Shown here one piece after another: positions 6,210 to 14,120 of a DNA stretch of 54,911 nucleotides. The notes under the pieces were generated by a model. The model was not told the origin of the DNA. It saw only the letters and a list, made by a program, of their open reading frames with translations, and did no database searches. Positions within the stretch are counted from its first letter, which is position 1. Each line of letters starts with the position of its first letter. Position numbers and translations under genes: made by a program. Origin of the DNA: Oscillospiraceae bacterium (GTDB lineage: Bacteria; Bacillota; Clostridia; Oscillospirales; Oscillospiraceae); assembly GCA_018265835.1 (NCBI GenBank), contig JABLYK010000009.1:1-54911 (forward strand). Direction: 5' to 3'.

Positions 6210-7736
6210 ATGACGAAACGATGGTATCGAACGGCGCTGGCCGCGGTGCTGTGCGTGGTCATGCTCGCGGCGACTGCGGGCGCGATCTCGACCGGCGGCG
6301 CGACGACGACAACCGCAGTGAACTTCCGCACGGGACCCAGCACGGGCTACAGCATCATTTCGACGCTGCCCGCAGGCGCGAAGGTTGTGGTGTCCTCCGA
6401 ATCCGGCAACGGCTGGTCCAAGGTCGTCTACAACGGCACGACCGGATACATATCTTCCGACTATCTGAGCTTCTCCAACGAGCTGAGCAGCAGTTTCGGC
6501 ACGGGCACGATCAACGCCTCCTACGTCCGGATGCGCTCCGGCCCGGGGACGGACAGCTCGATTCTCGGCACCTACAGCTCCGGCACGGCCATGGAAGTCA
6601 CGGGCGTGAACGGCAACTGGTATCAGGTGAGCTATAACGGCACCACCGGCTACGTCCGCTCGGACTACATGTCTCTGTCCGGCGCGGCGGGCGGCGGCTC
6701 GTCCTCCTCTTCGACCTCCGGCACCGCCGGCACGGTCAAGGGCAGCGATGTGCGCCTGCGCAGCGGCCCGGGCACGGGCTACGCCATTCTCGGCACCTAC
6801 AGCAACGGCACCGCGCTGACCATTGAAGGCACCAGCGGCAGCTGGACGAAGGTGACGATCGGCAGCGTCAGCGGCTATATGCACTCCGACTATGTCGCCT
6901 CCGGTTCGACCGGCAGCAGCGAGCAGACCGGTTACATCAACGGTACGTCCGTGCGCCTGCGCTCCGGCCCGAGCACCACGAGCACCATTCTCGGCACCTA
7001 CAACACCGGCACGGCCATGACCATCACCGGTTCGAGCGGCAACTGGTACGCCGTGACCTACAACGGCACGAACGGCTACGTCTGCAAGGACTACATGACC
7101 ACCACCAAGCCGGGCGGCGACACGCCGTCGTCCAGCTCGGCCGGCTACATCAAGGGCAACTCTGTGCGCCTGCGCAGCGGCCCGGGCACCTCTTACTCCA
7201 TCCTCGGCACCTATAACAACGGCACCCCGCTGACCATCACCGGCACCAGCGGCGAGTGGACCGCCGTGACACTGGGCGGCGTAAACGGCTATGTCAACAG
7301 CACCTATGTCACGACCTCCAATCCCAGCGGAAGCTCCGGCGGGCAGGACACGCCCTCCAGCTCCGGCGGTCAGCTCATCGTGGACACCGCCAAGAAATAC
7401 CTCGGCGCGCCCTATGTCTGGGGCGGCATGAGTCCCTCCGGTTTCGACTGCTCCGGCTTCGTCAACTACGTGTACAAGCTCTGCGGCTATTCCATGAGCC
7501 GCGTGGCCAGCAGCATCTACTACAACAACGGCACGTATGTGGACAAGGCCAACCTCCAGCCCGGCGATCTGGTCTTCTTCTCCAGCTCCAGTTCGAGCAT
7601 CGGCCACGTCGGCATCTTCATCAGCGGCAGCCAGTTCATCCACAGCTCTTCGGGCACCGGCTCCGTTGTCATCAGCGATCTCGACTCGACCTACTACCAG
7701 ACCCACTATGTGGGCGCCAAGCGCATCATCAACTGA
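6210..7736 (+). CDS. Secreted NlpC/P60 peptidoglycan endopeptidase with five SH3 domains (508 aa)
   Basis: A secreted cell-wall hydrolase of the NlpC/P60 family that cleaves stem-peptide bonds. A signal peptide ends near residue 26 (AAVLCVVMLAATAGA). Five bacterial SH3 repeats follow at roughly 33-87, 96-152, 170-227, 240-297 and 310-370; repeats 2-5 share the core VRxRSGPGTxxxILGTY, showing recent duplication. Ser/Gly/Thr-rich linkers separate them. The catalytic domain is at about 388-508 with Cys414 in DCSGF, His466 in GHVGIF and His478 as third residue. It starts 14 bases after the small gene at 5905. A stem-loop at 7748-7775 may terminate it. Confidence 0.95.
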   Translation: MTKRWYRTALAAVLCVVMLAATAGAISTGGATTTTAVNFRTGPSTGYSIISTLPAGAKVVVSSESGNGWSKVVYNGTTGYISSDYLSFSNELSSSFGTGTINASYVRMRSGPGTDSSILGTYSSGTAMEVTGVNGNWYQVSYNGTTGYVRSDYMSLSGAAGGGSSSSSTSGTAGTVKGSDVRLRSGPGTGYAILGTYSNGTALTIEGTSGSWTKVTIGSVSGYMHSDYVASGSTGSSEQTGYINGTSVRLRSGPSTTSTILGTYNTGTAMTITGSSGNWYAVTYNGTNGYVCKDYMTTTKPGGDTPSSSSAGYIKGNSVRLRSGPGTSYSILGTYNNGTPLTITGTSGEWTAVTLGGVNGYVNSTYVTTSNPSGSSGGQDTPSSSGGQLIVDTAKKYLGAPYVWGGMSPSGFDCSGFVNYVYKLCGYSMSRVASSIYYNNGTYVDKANLQPGDLVFFSSSSSSIGHVGIFISGSQFIHSSSGTGSVVISDLDSTYYQTHYVGAKRIIN

Positions 7737-7747
7737 AGCGCGATCCG

Positions 7748-7775
7748 AATTTCCCCGCCTTCCGGCGGGGAAATT
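7748..7775 (+). terminator. Stem-loop terminator after NlpC/P60 gene
   Basis: AATTTCCCCGCC pairs with GGCGGGGAAATT. An identical stem-loop recurs at 8110-8137, so the pair brackets the repeat element between them. Confidence 0.65.
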
Positions 7776-8109
7776 TGCGTCTGTCGAAAAACCAGTTTTT
7801 CGACAGAGGGGAATGCAGCCCGCTGCAGCGCACGCGCTGCGCGCGCACGTTTGCGGGCTGAGCAGTATTTTTTCCACCGCACATGTCGTCAAAACGGGCG
7901 CATTCCGTTGCGCTTCCGCCAGCGGCGGAAGCTCCACATTTATTTCCCCGTTTTTCCTCATCAAATCCGAAACAATGTTTCGGATTTGAAAGGAAGGAGG
8001 CGGGAGTGGATATGAAATTTTCTCAAACGAGAAAACGGAATGGAACGAGCGTCTTCTGACGCCGCCGCTTCCGAGCGGCGAAACTCTGCGAGGCTTTTTT
8101 ACAAGCTGG
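7776..8109. repeat. Composite palindromic repeat element
   Basis: No gene seen. In order: a hairpin TCGAAAAACCAGTTTTTCGA near 7783; a unit at about 7815-7887 with the conserved pieces TGCAGCGCACGC and GCACGTTT inside a GC stem, then AGCAGTATTTT and CGCACATGTCG; an inverted pair of CGTCAAAACGGGCGC...TTCTGACG units at 7888-8060 around the central stem ATCCGAAAC/GTTTCGGAT; and CGCCGCTTCCGAGCGGCG with AAACTCTGCGAGG at about 8061-8096. The outer parts reappear reversed at 34484-34681. Confidence 0.75.
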
Positions 8110-8142
8110 AATTTCCCCGCCTTCCGGCGGGGAAATTTTTTT
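8110..8142 (+). terminator. Second copy of the AATTTCCCCGCC stem-loop with T-tract
   Basis: The same 12-bp stem as at 7748-7775, here followed by a run of seven T, which makes it the better intrinsic terminator of the two. Confidence 0.7.
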
Positions 8143-8159
8143 CGCCCCAAAATAGAGGG

Positions 8160-8188
8160 TGTACATTCCCCTATCCAAATGCTATACT
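8160..8188 (+). promoter_or_regulatory. Possible promoter of the methionine block
   Basis: A weak -35 TGTACA (8160-8165) lies 17 bases before -10 TATACT (8183-8188). The start codon of the MetH activation gene follows 34 bases later. No SAM riboswitch is visible in this short leader. Confidence 0.5.
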
Positions 8189-8222
8189 TTTATGCACCAC
8201 TGATTGCGCGGGAGGCGTGTGT

Positions 8223-8885
8223 ATGCAGCTTAACATCGACGAAGCGCTGCGCTATCTGGGCGCGGGCGCGCAGGCGCCCGACGCGCTGCGGCAGGCGCTG
8301 GCGGACATGGCGCAGCAGCTCATGCAGGCGCTCCAGCCGCGCTATACCTACCGCGTCTATCCGCTGCGGCACGAAGACCACGCCGAGCTGCTTCCGGATG
8401 CGGACGTGGCGCTCCCCGGCGGCACCGCGCGGCGGATGCTGGCGCAGTGCAACCAGGCCGTGCTGCTCGTGTGCACGCTCGGCGCGCAGTTCGACACGCT
8501 GCTGCGCGCGCAGCAGGCGCGGGACATGGCGCGCGCCGTGATGCTCGACGCCTGCGGCAGCGCGTGGGTCGAGGCCGGGTGCGACGCTGCCGAACAGGAG
8601 ATTCAAGCCCGCTTTCCGGCGCATTATCTGACCGACCGGTTCAGCCCCGGCTACGGCGACCTGCCGCTGGCGCTGCAGCCCGGCATCTGCGCCGCGCTCG
8701 ACGCGCAGCGCCGTCTCGGCGTGACCGTGACGGAGCATCTGCTCTTAAACCCCACTAAGACCGTCACCGCCGTGATCGGTCTGGCCGATGCGCCGCAAAT
8801 GGCGCGCATCCGCGGCTGCGCCCACTGCGCGCTGCAACAAACCTGCGCCCTGCGCAAGGGAGGAACCAACTGTGCAACTGGCTGA
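8223..8885 (+). CDS. Stand-alone methionine synthase activation domain protein (220 aa)
   Basis: This gene appears to encode, as its own polypeptide, the reactivation domain normally fused to the C-terminus of cobalamin-dependent methionine synthase, where it binds S-adenosylmethionine for reductive remethylation of inactive cob(II)alamin. Supporting signs are the length, a central GSAWVEAGCDAAEQEI segment, the motif RFSPGYGDLPLALQPGI (RxSPGYxxxP is the SAM-binding signature of the family) and LGVTVTEHLLLNPTKTVTAVIG. It ends with a cysteine cluster (CAHCALQQTC) of unknown use. ATG 8223 follows GGGAGG. The next gene, a MetH lacking this domain, starts inside the last 14 bases, so the two are translationally coupled. 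Confidence 0.85.
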   Translation: MQLNIDEALRYLGAGAQAPDALRQALADMAQQLMQALQPRYTYRVYPLRHEDHAELLPDADVALPGGTARRMLAQCNQAVLLVCTLGAQFDTLLRAQQARDMARAVMLDACGSAWVEAGCDAAEQEIQARFPAHYLTDRFSPGYGDLPLALQPGICAALDAQRRLGVTVTEHLLLNPTKTVTAVIGLADAPQMARIRGCAHCALQQTCALRKGGTNCATG

Positions 8886-11226
8886 TTTTCAAAACAAGCT
8901 TCTGATTCTCGACGGCGGCATGGGCACCGTCCTGCAGCAGCGCGGCCTGCCGCCCGGCGGCCTGCCGGAGCTGCTGAATCTGACGGAGCCGGACCTCATC
9001 CGCTCCGTGCACCGCGCCTACATCGACGCGGGCAGTCAGGTGATCTATACCAACACCTTCGGCGCGAACCGCAAAAAGCTCGCGCGCACCGGCCACAGCG
9101 TGGACGAAATCGTCCGCGCCGCCGTGCGCATCGCGCGCGAGGCCGCCGGAGCCGATGCACTCGTCGCGCTCGACATCGGGCCGCTCGGTGAGCTGCTGGA
9201 ACCGATGGGCAGTCTCCCGTTCGAGGCCGCCTACGGCCTCTTCCGCGAAATTGCCGAGGCGGGCGCGGCGGCGGGCGCCGATCTCGCCGTGATCGAAACG
9301 ATGACCGACCTGTACGAGACGAAGGCCGCGCTGCTCGCCGTGAAGGAGCGCACCGCGCTGCCCGTGTTCGTCACGATGTCGTTTGAAGCGAGCGGCCGCA
9401 CCTTCACCGGCTGCACCATCCCCTCCATGGCGCGCACGCTGGAGGGCTTGGGCGCGGACGCCATCGGTCTCAACTGCTCGCTGGGGCCGGATCTGCTCGC
9501 GCCGCTGCTGGCAGAGCTTTGCCGCAGCACGCGCCTGCCGGTCATCGCCAAGCCCAACGCCGGGCTGCCCGACCCCGTGGACGGGCACTACGACATGGGA
9601 CCGGAGGCCTTCGCCGAAGCGCTGCTGCCGTGTCTGGACGCGGGCGTGACCATCTTCGGCGGCTGCTGCGGCACTTCGCCGGAGTACATCCGCGCGCTGC
9701 GCGCCGCGCTCGCGGGCAAGACCCCCGCCAACCGCACCTACGACGCCGCCAGCTTCGTGTGCACGCCCGTCACACCGCTGCGCATCGACGGCGTGCGTGT
9801 GATCGGCGAGCGCATCAATCCCACGGGCAAAAAGCGCTTCCAGCAGGCGCTGCTGGAAAACGATCTGGACTACATTCTTGACGTGGGCATCCAGCAGGAG
9901 GACGCGGGTGCGGACATTCTGGACGTAAACGTCGGCTACCCCGGCGTGGACGAGGTTGCCATGCTGCCGCGCGTGGTGAAGACGCTGCAAAGCGCCCTGT
10001 CCATCCCCCTGCAGCTCGACTCCTCAAACCCCGACGCGCTGGAGGCGGGTCTGCGGGTGTATAACGGCAAGGCCGCGGTCAACTCCGTGAACGGCAACCC
10101 GGAGGTGCTCGCGCGCGTGCTGCCCATCGTGAAAAAATACGGCGCCGCCGTCGTCGGCCTTGCGCTCGATGCGGACGGCATCCCCCAGACCGCCGGGGGC
10201 CGCGTGGCCGTTGCCAGGCGCATTCTGGCCGCTGCGCGTACCTGCGGCATCCCGGACGAGGACGTCTGGATCGACTGCCTGACGCTGACCGTCTCGGCGC
10301 AGCAGGAGCAGGCGGCGGAGACGCTGCGGGCGGTGCGCACCGTGCACGACGAGCTGGGGCTGCAGACCGTGCTGGGCGTATCAAACATTTCGTTCGGCCT
10401 GCCGAACCGCGCGCTGATTACGCAGAGCTTCCTCACGCAGGCCATGCACGCAGGGCTGACGCTGCCGATCATCAACCCCAACCAGCGGGAGATGATGGAC
10501 GCCGTGGCCGCATTCCGCGTGCTCTCCGGCGAGGACGGCGAATGCCGGGACTACATCGCCCGCTTCGCCGGGACTCCCGCTCCAACCGCCCCCGGCGGGA
10601 ATTCCGAGCTCACGCTGGACGACGCCATCGTGCGCGGCCTGCGCACCGACGCGGGTAGGCTTGCAAAGCTGGCGCTCGCGCAGGAGGACGAGCTTTCGCT
10701 CGTGGAGCGGCGGCTCATCCCCGCGCTCGACAAGGTCGGCGAGGGCTACGAGCGCGGCACGCTCTTTCTCCCGCAGCTGCTCAGCGCGGCGCAGGCGGCG
10801 CAGGCCGTGTTCGAGGTCATCCGCACCTCCATCGCCCAAAAGGGCGGCGCGCCGGTGAAAAAGGGCAGGCTCGTCATCGCCACCGTGCAGGGCGACATTC
10901 ACGACATCGGCAAAAACATCGTAAAAACCGTTCTGGAAAACTACGGCTACGACGTGCTCGATCTGGGGCGCGACGTACCGCCGGAAACGATCCTGCGCAC
11001 CGTGCAGGAGCAGGGCATCCGGCTCGTGGGGCTCTCTGCGCTGATGACCACCACCCTCCCCGCCATGGAGGAGACCATCCGGCTGCTGCACACGCTGCCG
11101 GAGCCGCCGGTCGTGATCGTGGGCGGCGCGGTGGTCACGCCGGAATACGCCGCGCATATGCACGCGGACTATTACGCGAAGGACGCCCGTCAGTCGGTAG
11201 AGATCGTCAGAAAGGTATTGGGATAA
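8872..11226 (+). CDS. metH: Cobalamin-dependent methionine synthase without activation domain (784 aa)
   Basis: It transfers the methyl group of 5-methyltetrahydrofolate to homocysteine through cobalamin. Domain order: homocysteine S-methyltransferase at about 1-290 with Zn ligands Cys202 (NCSLGP) and Cys265-Cys266 (GGCCGTS); pterin-binding domain from about 310 with RVIGERINPTGKKRF; B12 cap domain near 580-650; B12-binding domain with GDIHDIGK, where His677 is the cobalt ligand. The usual C-terminal activation domain is absent and is supplied by the gene just upstream. GTG 8872 is chosen because GGAGG lies 8 bases before it. The stop overlaps the next start as TAATG. Confidence 0.95.
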   Translation: MQLADFQNKLLILDGGMGTVLQQRGLPPGGLPELLNLTEPDLIRSVHRAYIDAGSQVIYTNTFGANRKKLARTGHSVDEIVRAAVRIAREAAGADALVALDIGPLGELLEPMGSLPFEAAYGLFREIAEAGAAAGADLAVIETMTDLYETKAALLAVKERTALPVFVTMSFEASGRTFTGCTIPSMARTLEGLGADAIGLNCSLGPDLLAPLLAELCRSTRLPVIAKPNAGLPDPVDGHYDMGPEAFAEALLPCLDAGVTIFGGCCGTSPEYIRALRAALAGKTPANRTYDAASFVCTPVTPLRIDGVRVIGERINPTGKKRFQQALLENDLDYILDVGIQQEDAGADILDVNVGYPGVDEVAMLPRVVKTLQSALSIPLQLDSSNPDALEAGLRVYNGKAAVNSVNGNPEVLARVLPIVKKYGAAVVGLALDADGIPQTAGGRVAVARRILAAARTCGIPDEDVWIDCLTLTVSAQQEQAAETLRAVRTVHDELGLQTVLGVSNISFGLPNRALITQSFLTQAMHAGLTLPIINPNQREMMDAVAAFRVLSGEDGECRDYIARFAGTPAPTAPGGNSELTLDDAIVRGLRTDAGRLAKLALAQEDELSLVERRLIPALDKVGEGYERGTLFLPQLLSAAQAAQAVFEVIRTSIAQKGGAPVKKGRLVIATVQGDIHDIGKNIVKTVLENYGYDVLDLGRDVPPETILRTVQEQGIRLVGLSALMTTTLPAMEETIRLLHTLPEPPVVIVGGAVVTPEYAAHMHADYYAKDARQSVEIVRKVLG

Positions 11227-12986
11227 TGGAAATCAGAACGTACTTAGCATTGGGGAAGCCGCTGACCTTTGACGGCGCGATGGGCACATATTACGCCTCC
11301 CTGCCCGGCCGGGCGCAGATGCGCTGCGAGAATGCGAATCTGGAGCATCCGGACGAAGTGCTCGCCATCCACCGCGCGTATCTCGCCGCGGGCTGCCAGG
11401 CGATCAAGACGAACACCTTCTCCGCCGGGGTCGATCTGGCGCAGGGGCGCCCGGAGCTGGGCGAGGCGATCATCGCTGCCGGGTGCCGTCTGGCGGCCGA
11501 GGCCGCCGGGCCTTACGGCGCGTATGTGTTCGCCGATCTCGGCCCCGCGCCGCAGGGGCTGCCGATGTCCCCCGCCGAGACCTACCGCCGTGAGGTCGAT
11601 CTGTTTCTGAAGCAGGGCGTGACGCACTTTCTCGCGGAAACGCTGCCATCAGACGAGGGCATCGCAGAGCTGGCGCGCTACCTGAAGGAACGCTGCCCGG
11701 AGGCGTTTTTGATCGTCTCCTATGCCGTCGGCTCGGACGGCGTCACGCGCGAGGGACGTCTGGGGCAGGAGCTGTTCCAGAGCACCGCCGCCATCCCGGA
11801 GGTGGACGCCGTCGGCTTCAACTGCTACTCCGGCCCGCACCACCTGCTGGAGCTGCTGCGCACGCTGGATATTCAGGGCGTCACCGTTTCGGTCATGCCG
11901 AACGCGGGGTATCCCTCCGTGGTCGGGCACCAGACCGTCTATCACGGCAAGCCGGACTATTTCGCGGGCAAGATGCTCCAGATCGCGGAGACCGGCGCCG
12001 CCATCGTGGGCGGCTGCTGCGGCACCACGCCGGAGCACATCGCGCAGATGACCGCCACGCTCGCGCGGTTTTCTCCCGCGCAGGCGCATGTGCGCAAGCG
12101 CGCCGTGCAGCCGCAGCCGGAAGCGCCGGAGCCGAACCCGTTCTGGGACAAGCTCAGCGCCGGCAAGCGCGTCATCGCCGTAGAGTTCGACCCGCCGGTG
12201 GACGACAACATCGGCTACTTCCTCGACGCGGTGAAGACGCTGCGCGACTGCGGCGCGGACGCCGTAACCCTTGCCGACTGCCCGATCGGCCGTCCCCGCG
12301 CCGACAGCAGCCTGCTCGCCTGCAAGGTCAAGCGCGAGCTGGGCATGGAGCCGCTGCCGCACATGACCTGCCGCGACCGCAATCTGAACGCCACGAAGGC
12401 GCTGCTGCTGGGGCTGTCGATGGAGGGCGTGCACAATGTGCTGCTCGTCACCGGCGACCCGATCCCAACCGAGGAGCGCGACGAGGTCAAGAGCGTGTTC
12501 AACTTCAACTCCCGCAAGCTCGCCCGGTATGTCACAAGCCTGAACAGCACCGCGCTTACGTCGCCGTTCCGTGTGTTCGGCGCGCTGGATCTCAACGCCA
12601 GGAATTTCGACATTGAGCTGCGCCGCGCGCAGGAGAAGGAGGAAAACGGCGTCGTGGGCTTTCTCACGCAGCCGGTGCTGTCCGCCGAGGCGCTGGAAAA
12701 TCTCAAGCGCGCCCGCGCGGCGCTGCAGGGCAAGCTGCTCGGCGGCATCTTCCCCGTCGTGAGCCACCGCAACGCGTGCTTTTTGAACAACGAAATCTCC
12801 GGTATGCGCGTCTGCGACGAGATCATTCATCTCTACGAGGGCAAGGACCGCGACGAGGCCGAGGCGCTCGCCGTCACGATCTCGGCGCGCATCGCGCAGG
12901 AGATCGCCCCCCATACCGACGGGCTGTACCTCATGACGCCCTTCCGCCGCGTGGAGCTGATCCGAAAGATCATCGAAGCGCTGTGA
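11226..12986 (+). CDS. Bifunctional homocysteine S-methyltransferase / methylenetetrahydrofolate reductase (586 aa)
   Basis: A YitJ-like fusion. Residues 1 to about 285 form a Zn-dependent homocysteine S-methyltransferase (LTFDGAMGTYYA, GFNCYSG and the Cys264-Cys265 pair in GGCCGTTPEH). Residues from about 305 form a methylenetetrahydrofolate reductase TIM barrel with AVEFDPPVDDN, HMTCRDRN, VLLVTGDP and GFLTQPVLS, which supplies 5-methyltetrahydrofolate. Its start overlaps the metH stop by one base, so reductase and methylase are made together. It is unclear which methyl donor its N-terminal half uses while MetH is present; S-methylmethionine is one option. A terminator follows. Confidence 0.93.
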   Translation: MEIRTYLALGKPLTFDGAMGTYYASLPGRAQMRCENANLEHPDEVLAIHRAYLAAGCQAIKTNTFSAGVDLAQGRPELGEAIIAAGCRLAAEAAGPYGAYVFADLGPAPQGLPMSPAETYRREVDLFLKQGVTHFLAETLPSDEGIAELARYLKERCPEAFLIVSYAVGSDGVTREGRLGQELFQSTAAIPEVDAVGFNCYSGPHHLLELLRTLDIQGVTVSVMPNAGYPSVVGHQTVYHGKPDYFAGKMLQIAETGAAIVGGCCGTTPEHIAQMTATLARFSPAQAHVRKRAVQPQPEAPEPNPFWDKLSAGKRVIAVEFDPPVDDNIGYFLDAVKTLRDCGADAVTLADCPIGRPRADSSLLACKVKRELGMEPLPHMTCRDRNLNATKALLLGLSMEGVHNVLLVTGDPIPTEERDEVKSVFNFNSRKLARYVTSLNSTALTSPFRVFGALDLNARNFDIELRRAQEKEENGVVGFLTQPVLSAEALENLKRARAALQGKLLGGIFPVVSHRNACFLNNEISGMRVCDEIIHLYEGKDRDEAEALAVTISARIAQEIAPHTDGLYLMTPFRRVELIRKIIEAL

Positions 12987-12997
12987 GGGAAAAACGC

Positions 12998-13031
12998 AAC
13001 AATCGCAGACGCTTTCGTGCCTGCGATTGTT
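12998..13031 (+). terminator. Terminator of the methionine block
   Basis: AACAATCGCAG pairs with CTGCGATTGTT around a loop that can itself pair (ACG/CGT). It starts 12 bases after the stop codon. Confidence 0.75.
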
Positions 13032-13093
13032 TCATCATAAGATCTGTCCGGCGACGCGGATTTCAAGCTGCCCGAATGCTTGCGAGGGGATGC

Positions 13094-13552
13094 TCACAGC
13101 AAAGCCGCTTGCGGGCTTTCCGCCAGATTTTCAACATGGATCAGCCCCTTTCTTTCCCGCGTTCTTGCGTATTCCACCAGCTCCCGCGCATTTCCGGGAT
13201 GCTGCGCATAGGCAATCAGATACTGGCTGTGCTCCACCATGCAGCGGTTGGCGCGGACGATGGCGAGCCGCTTCGGGACGGACTCCATCCCCGGCGGGTA
13301 GAATGTGCCGTCGGCTTCCGGGCAGTTTTGGGCAGGATAATACGGCAGCAGCACAAGCAGCGACACCTCCGGGTGCCGCTGCTTCGCGTCTGTAACCATG
13401 TGCGCGGCCATGCGGTCAAACGCGCCATAGTGCCCGACGACAAACTCCGTCACACCGTATTCGACGATGTGACGCTCCACCGCGTCGGCGAGCCGTGCCC
13501 GCAAGACCTCCGGCGCATCCCGGTGCCCGATGAAAAAACAGGTTTTGCGCAT
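13094..13552 (-). CDS. Small SLOG-like (DUF1273-related) protein (152 aa)
   Basis: The N-terminus RKTCFFIGHRDAPE is the first strand and glycine loop of the SLOG/Rossmann-like superfamily, whose members bind nucleotide-derived ligands. A later VVGHYGAFDRMAAHMV and LLVLLPYYP fit the same fold, and LIAYAQHPGNARELVEYAR covers the last strand and helix. It is shorter than YpsA-type proteins. Biological role unknown: related domains occur in nucleotide-signal systems and as general metabolic proteins. It is divergent from an XRE gene at 13726 and separated from it by two perfect palindromes, so both are probably controlled by that regulator. A -35 TTGATT and -10 TAGAAT (18-base spacer) lie between the palindromes on this strand. 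Confidence 0.75.
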   Translation of the reverse strand: MRKTCFFIGHRDAPEVLRARLADAVERHIVEYGVTEFVVGHYGAFDRMAAHMVTDAKQRHPEVSLLVLLPYYPAQNCPEADGTFYPPGMESVPKRLAIVRANRCMVEHSQYLIAYAQHPGNARELVEYARTRERKGLIHVENLAESPQAALL

Positions 13553-13619
13553 CGTTTACCCTTACTGCAATATCTATGTTGCAAAGCATCTAAAGAAATC
13601 GGCTGTTTATTTCTCGCTT

Positions 13620-13637
13620 TGGAATGTATACATTCCA
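13620..13637. promoter_or_regulatory. Perfect palindromic operator 1
   Basis: TGGAATGTATACATTCCA is a perfect 18-base palindrome in the gap between the SLOG gene and the XRE gene. Its near copy is centred 50 bases away at 13670-13687. Confidence 0.8.
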
Positions 13638-13669
13638 ATTCTAACACACACTCCAGGATAAAATCAATA

Positions 13670-13687
13670 TGGAATGCATACATTCCA
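13670..13687. promoter_or_regulatory. Palindromic operator 2
   Basis: TGGAATGCATACATTCCA differs from operator 1 by one central base. The two 18-mers flank the minus-strand promoter of the SLOG gene, suitable for cooperative binding or looping by the XRE protein. Confidence 0.8.
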
Positions 13688-13725
13688 GTCACAAAGTTCT
13701 TTCGCGCTTTTTGAAAGGGATGCTT

Positions 13726-13983
13726 ATGTCTGAACGGATTAAGCAAGATTTATCCATTGGAGCAAACTTGAAACGTTTGAGAAAACAGAATCGTTTCTCA
13801 CAAGAGCAGGTTGCAGCCAAATTGCAGCTAATGGGAATCTCCGTTAGTCGAGAAATGCTCTCGCAAATGGAACTTGGACATTACAATATAAGAGTTACTG
13901 TTTTGCTGGCGTTAAAAGAGCTTTATCATGCTACTTTTGACGACTTTTTTGAAGGATTATCGCTCAGCGATCTTGATATCTGA
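13726..13983 (+). CDS. XRE-family regulator (85 aa), AT-rich
   Basis: A Cro/C1-type HTH protein: ANLKRLRKQNRFSQEQVAAK opens the domain, the recognition region lies around GISVSREMLSQMELG, and the end is ALKELYHATFDDFFEG. Compared with its neighbours the gene is clearly AT-rich, with many A- or T-ending codons, which suggests acquisition from elsewhere. ATG 13726 follows AAAGGGA at 5 bases. Two GGAATGTATACATTCC-type palindromes upstream are the likely binding sites, giving autoregulation and control of the divergent SLOG gene. A terminator follows the stop codon. Confidence 0.88.
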   Translation: MSERIKQDLSIGANLKRLRKQNRFSQEQVAAKLQLMGISVSREMLSQMELGHYNIRVTVLLALKELYHATFDDFFEGLSLSDLDI

Positions 13984-14007
13984 GCATCTGGAATTTGTGG
14001 ACGAAAA

Positions 14008-14036
14008 GAAAGACGGCTCAAAATAAGAGCCGTCTT
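14008..14036 (+). terminator. Terminator of XRE gene
   Basis: AAGACGGCTC pairs with GAGCCGTCTT and is followed by TTTCC; it lies 25 bases after the stop codon. Confidence 0.85.
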
Positions 14037-14050
14037 TTCCATTCAAACAC

Positions 14051-14094
14051 ATGCTGCAAAACAGAAACCGCCACTCGGCAAAGTGACGGTTTCT
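14051..14094 (+). pseudogene. Remnant of a second copy of the 27-aa ORF/terminator unit
   Basis: The hairpin GAAACCGCCACTCGGC...GTGACGGTTTC (14065-14094) is nearly identical, in inverted orientation, to the terminator/ORF end at 14461-14490. In the matching frame it encodes the ending NRNRHSAK followed by a stop, like the NRHPAR ending of the 27-residue ORF at 14551-14468. The upstream part of the ORF is missing, so this looks like a decayed or rearranged copy. Confidence 0.5.
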
Positions 14095-14120
14095 TCCTTT
14101 CTGCGTTGCGCATCGCGCGT

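Noticed and set aside
7776..8109. Insertion sequence or MITE with transposase
   Set aside because: No transposase frame and no clear terminal inverted repeats with a target duplication; only palindromic repeats are seen.
6072..8150. A 692-codon minus-strand frame opposite the NlpC/P60 gene
   Set aside because: It is repetitive only because the SH3 repeats on the other strand are repetitive.
8143..8222. SAM riboswitch before the methionine block
   Set aside because: The leader is too short and contains no S-box motifs.
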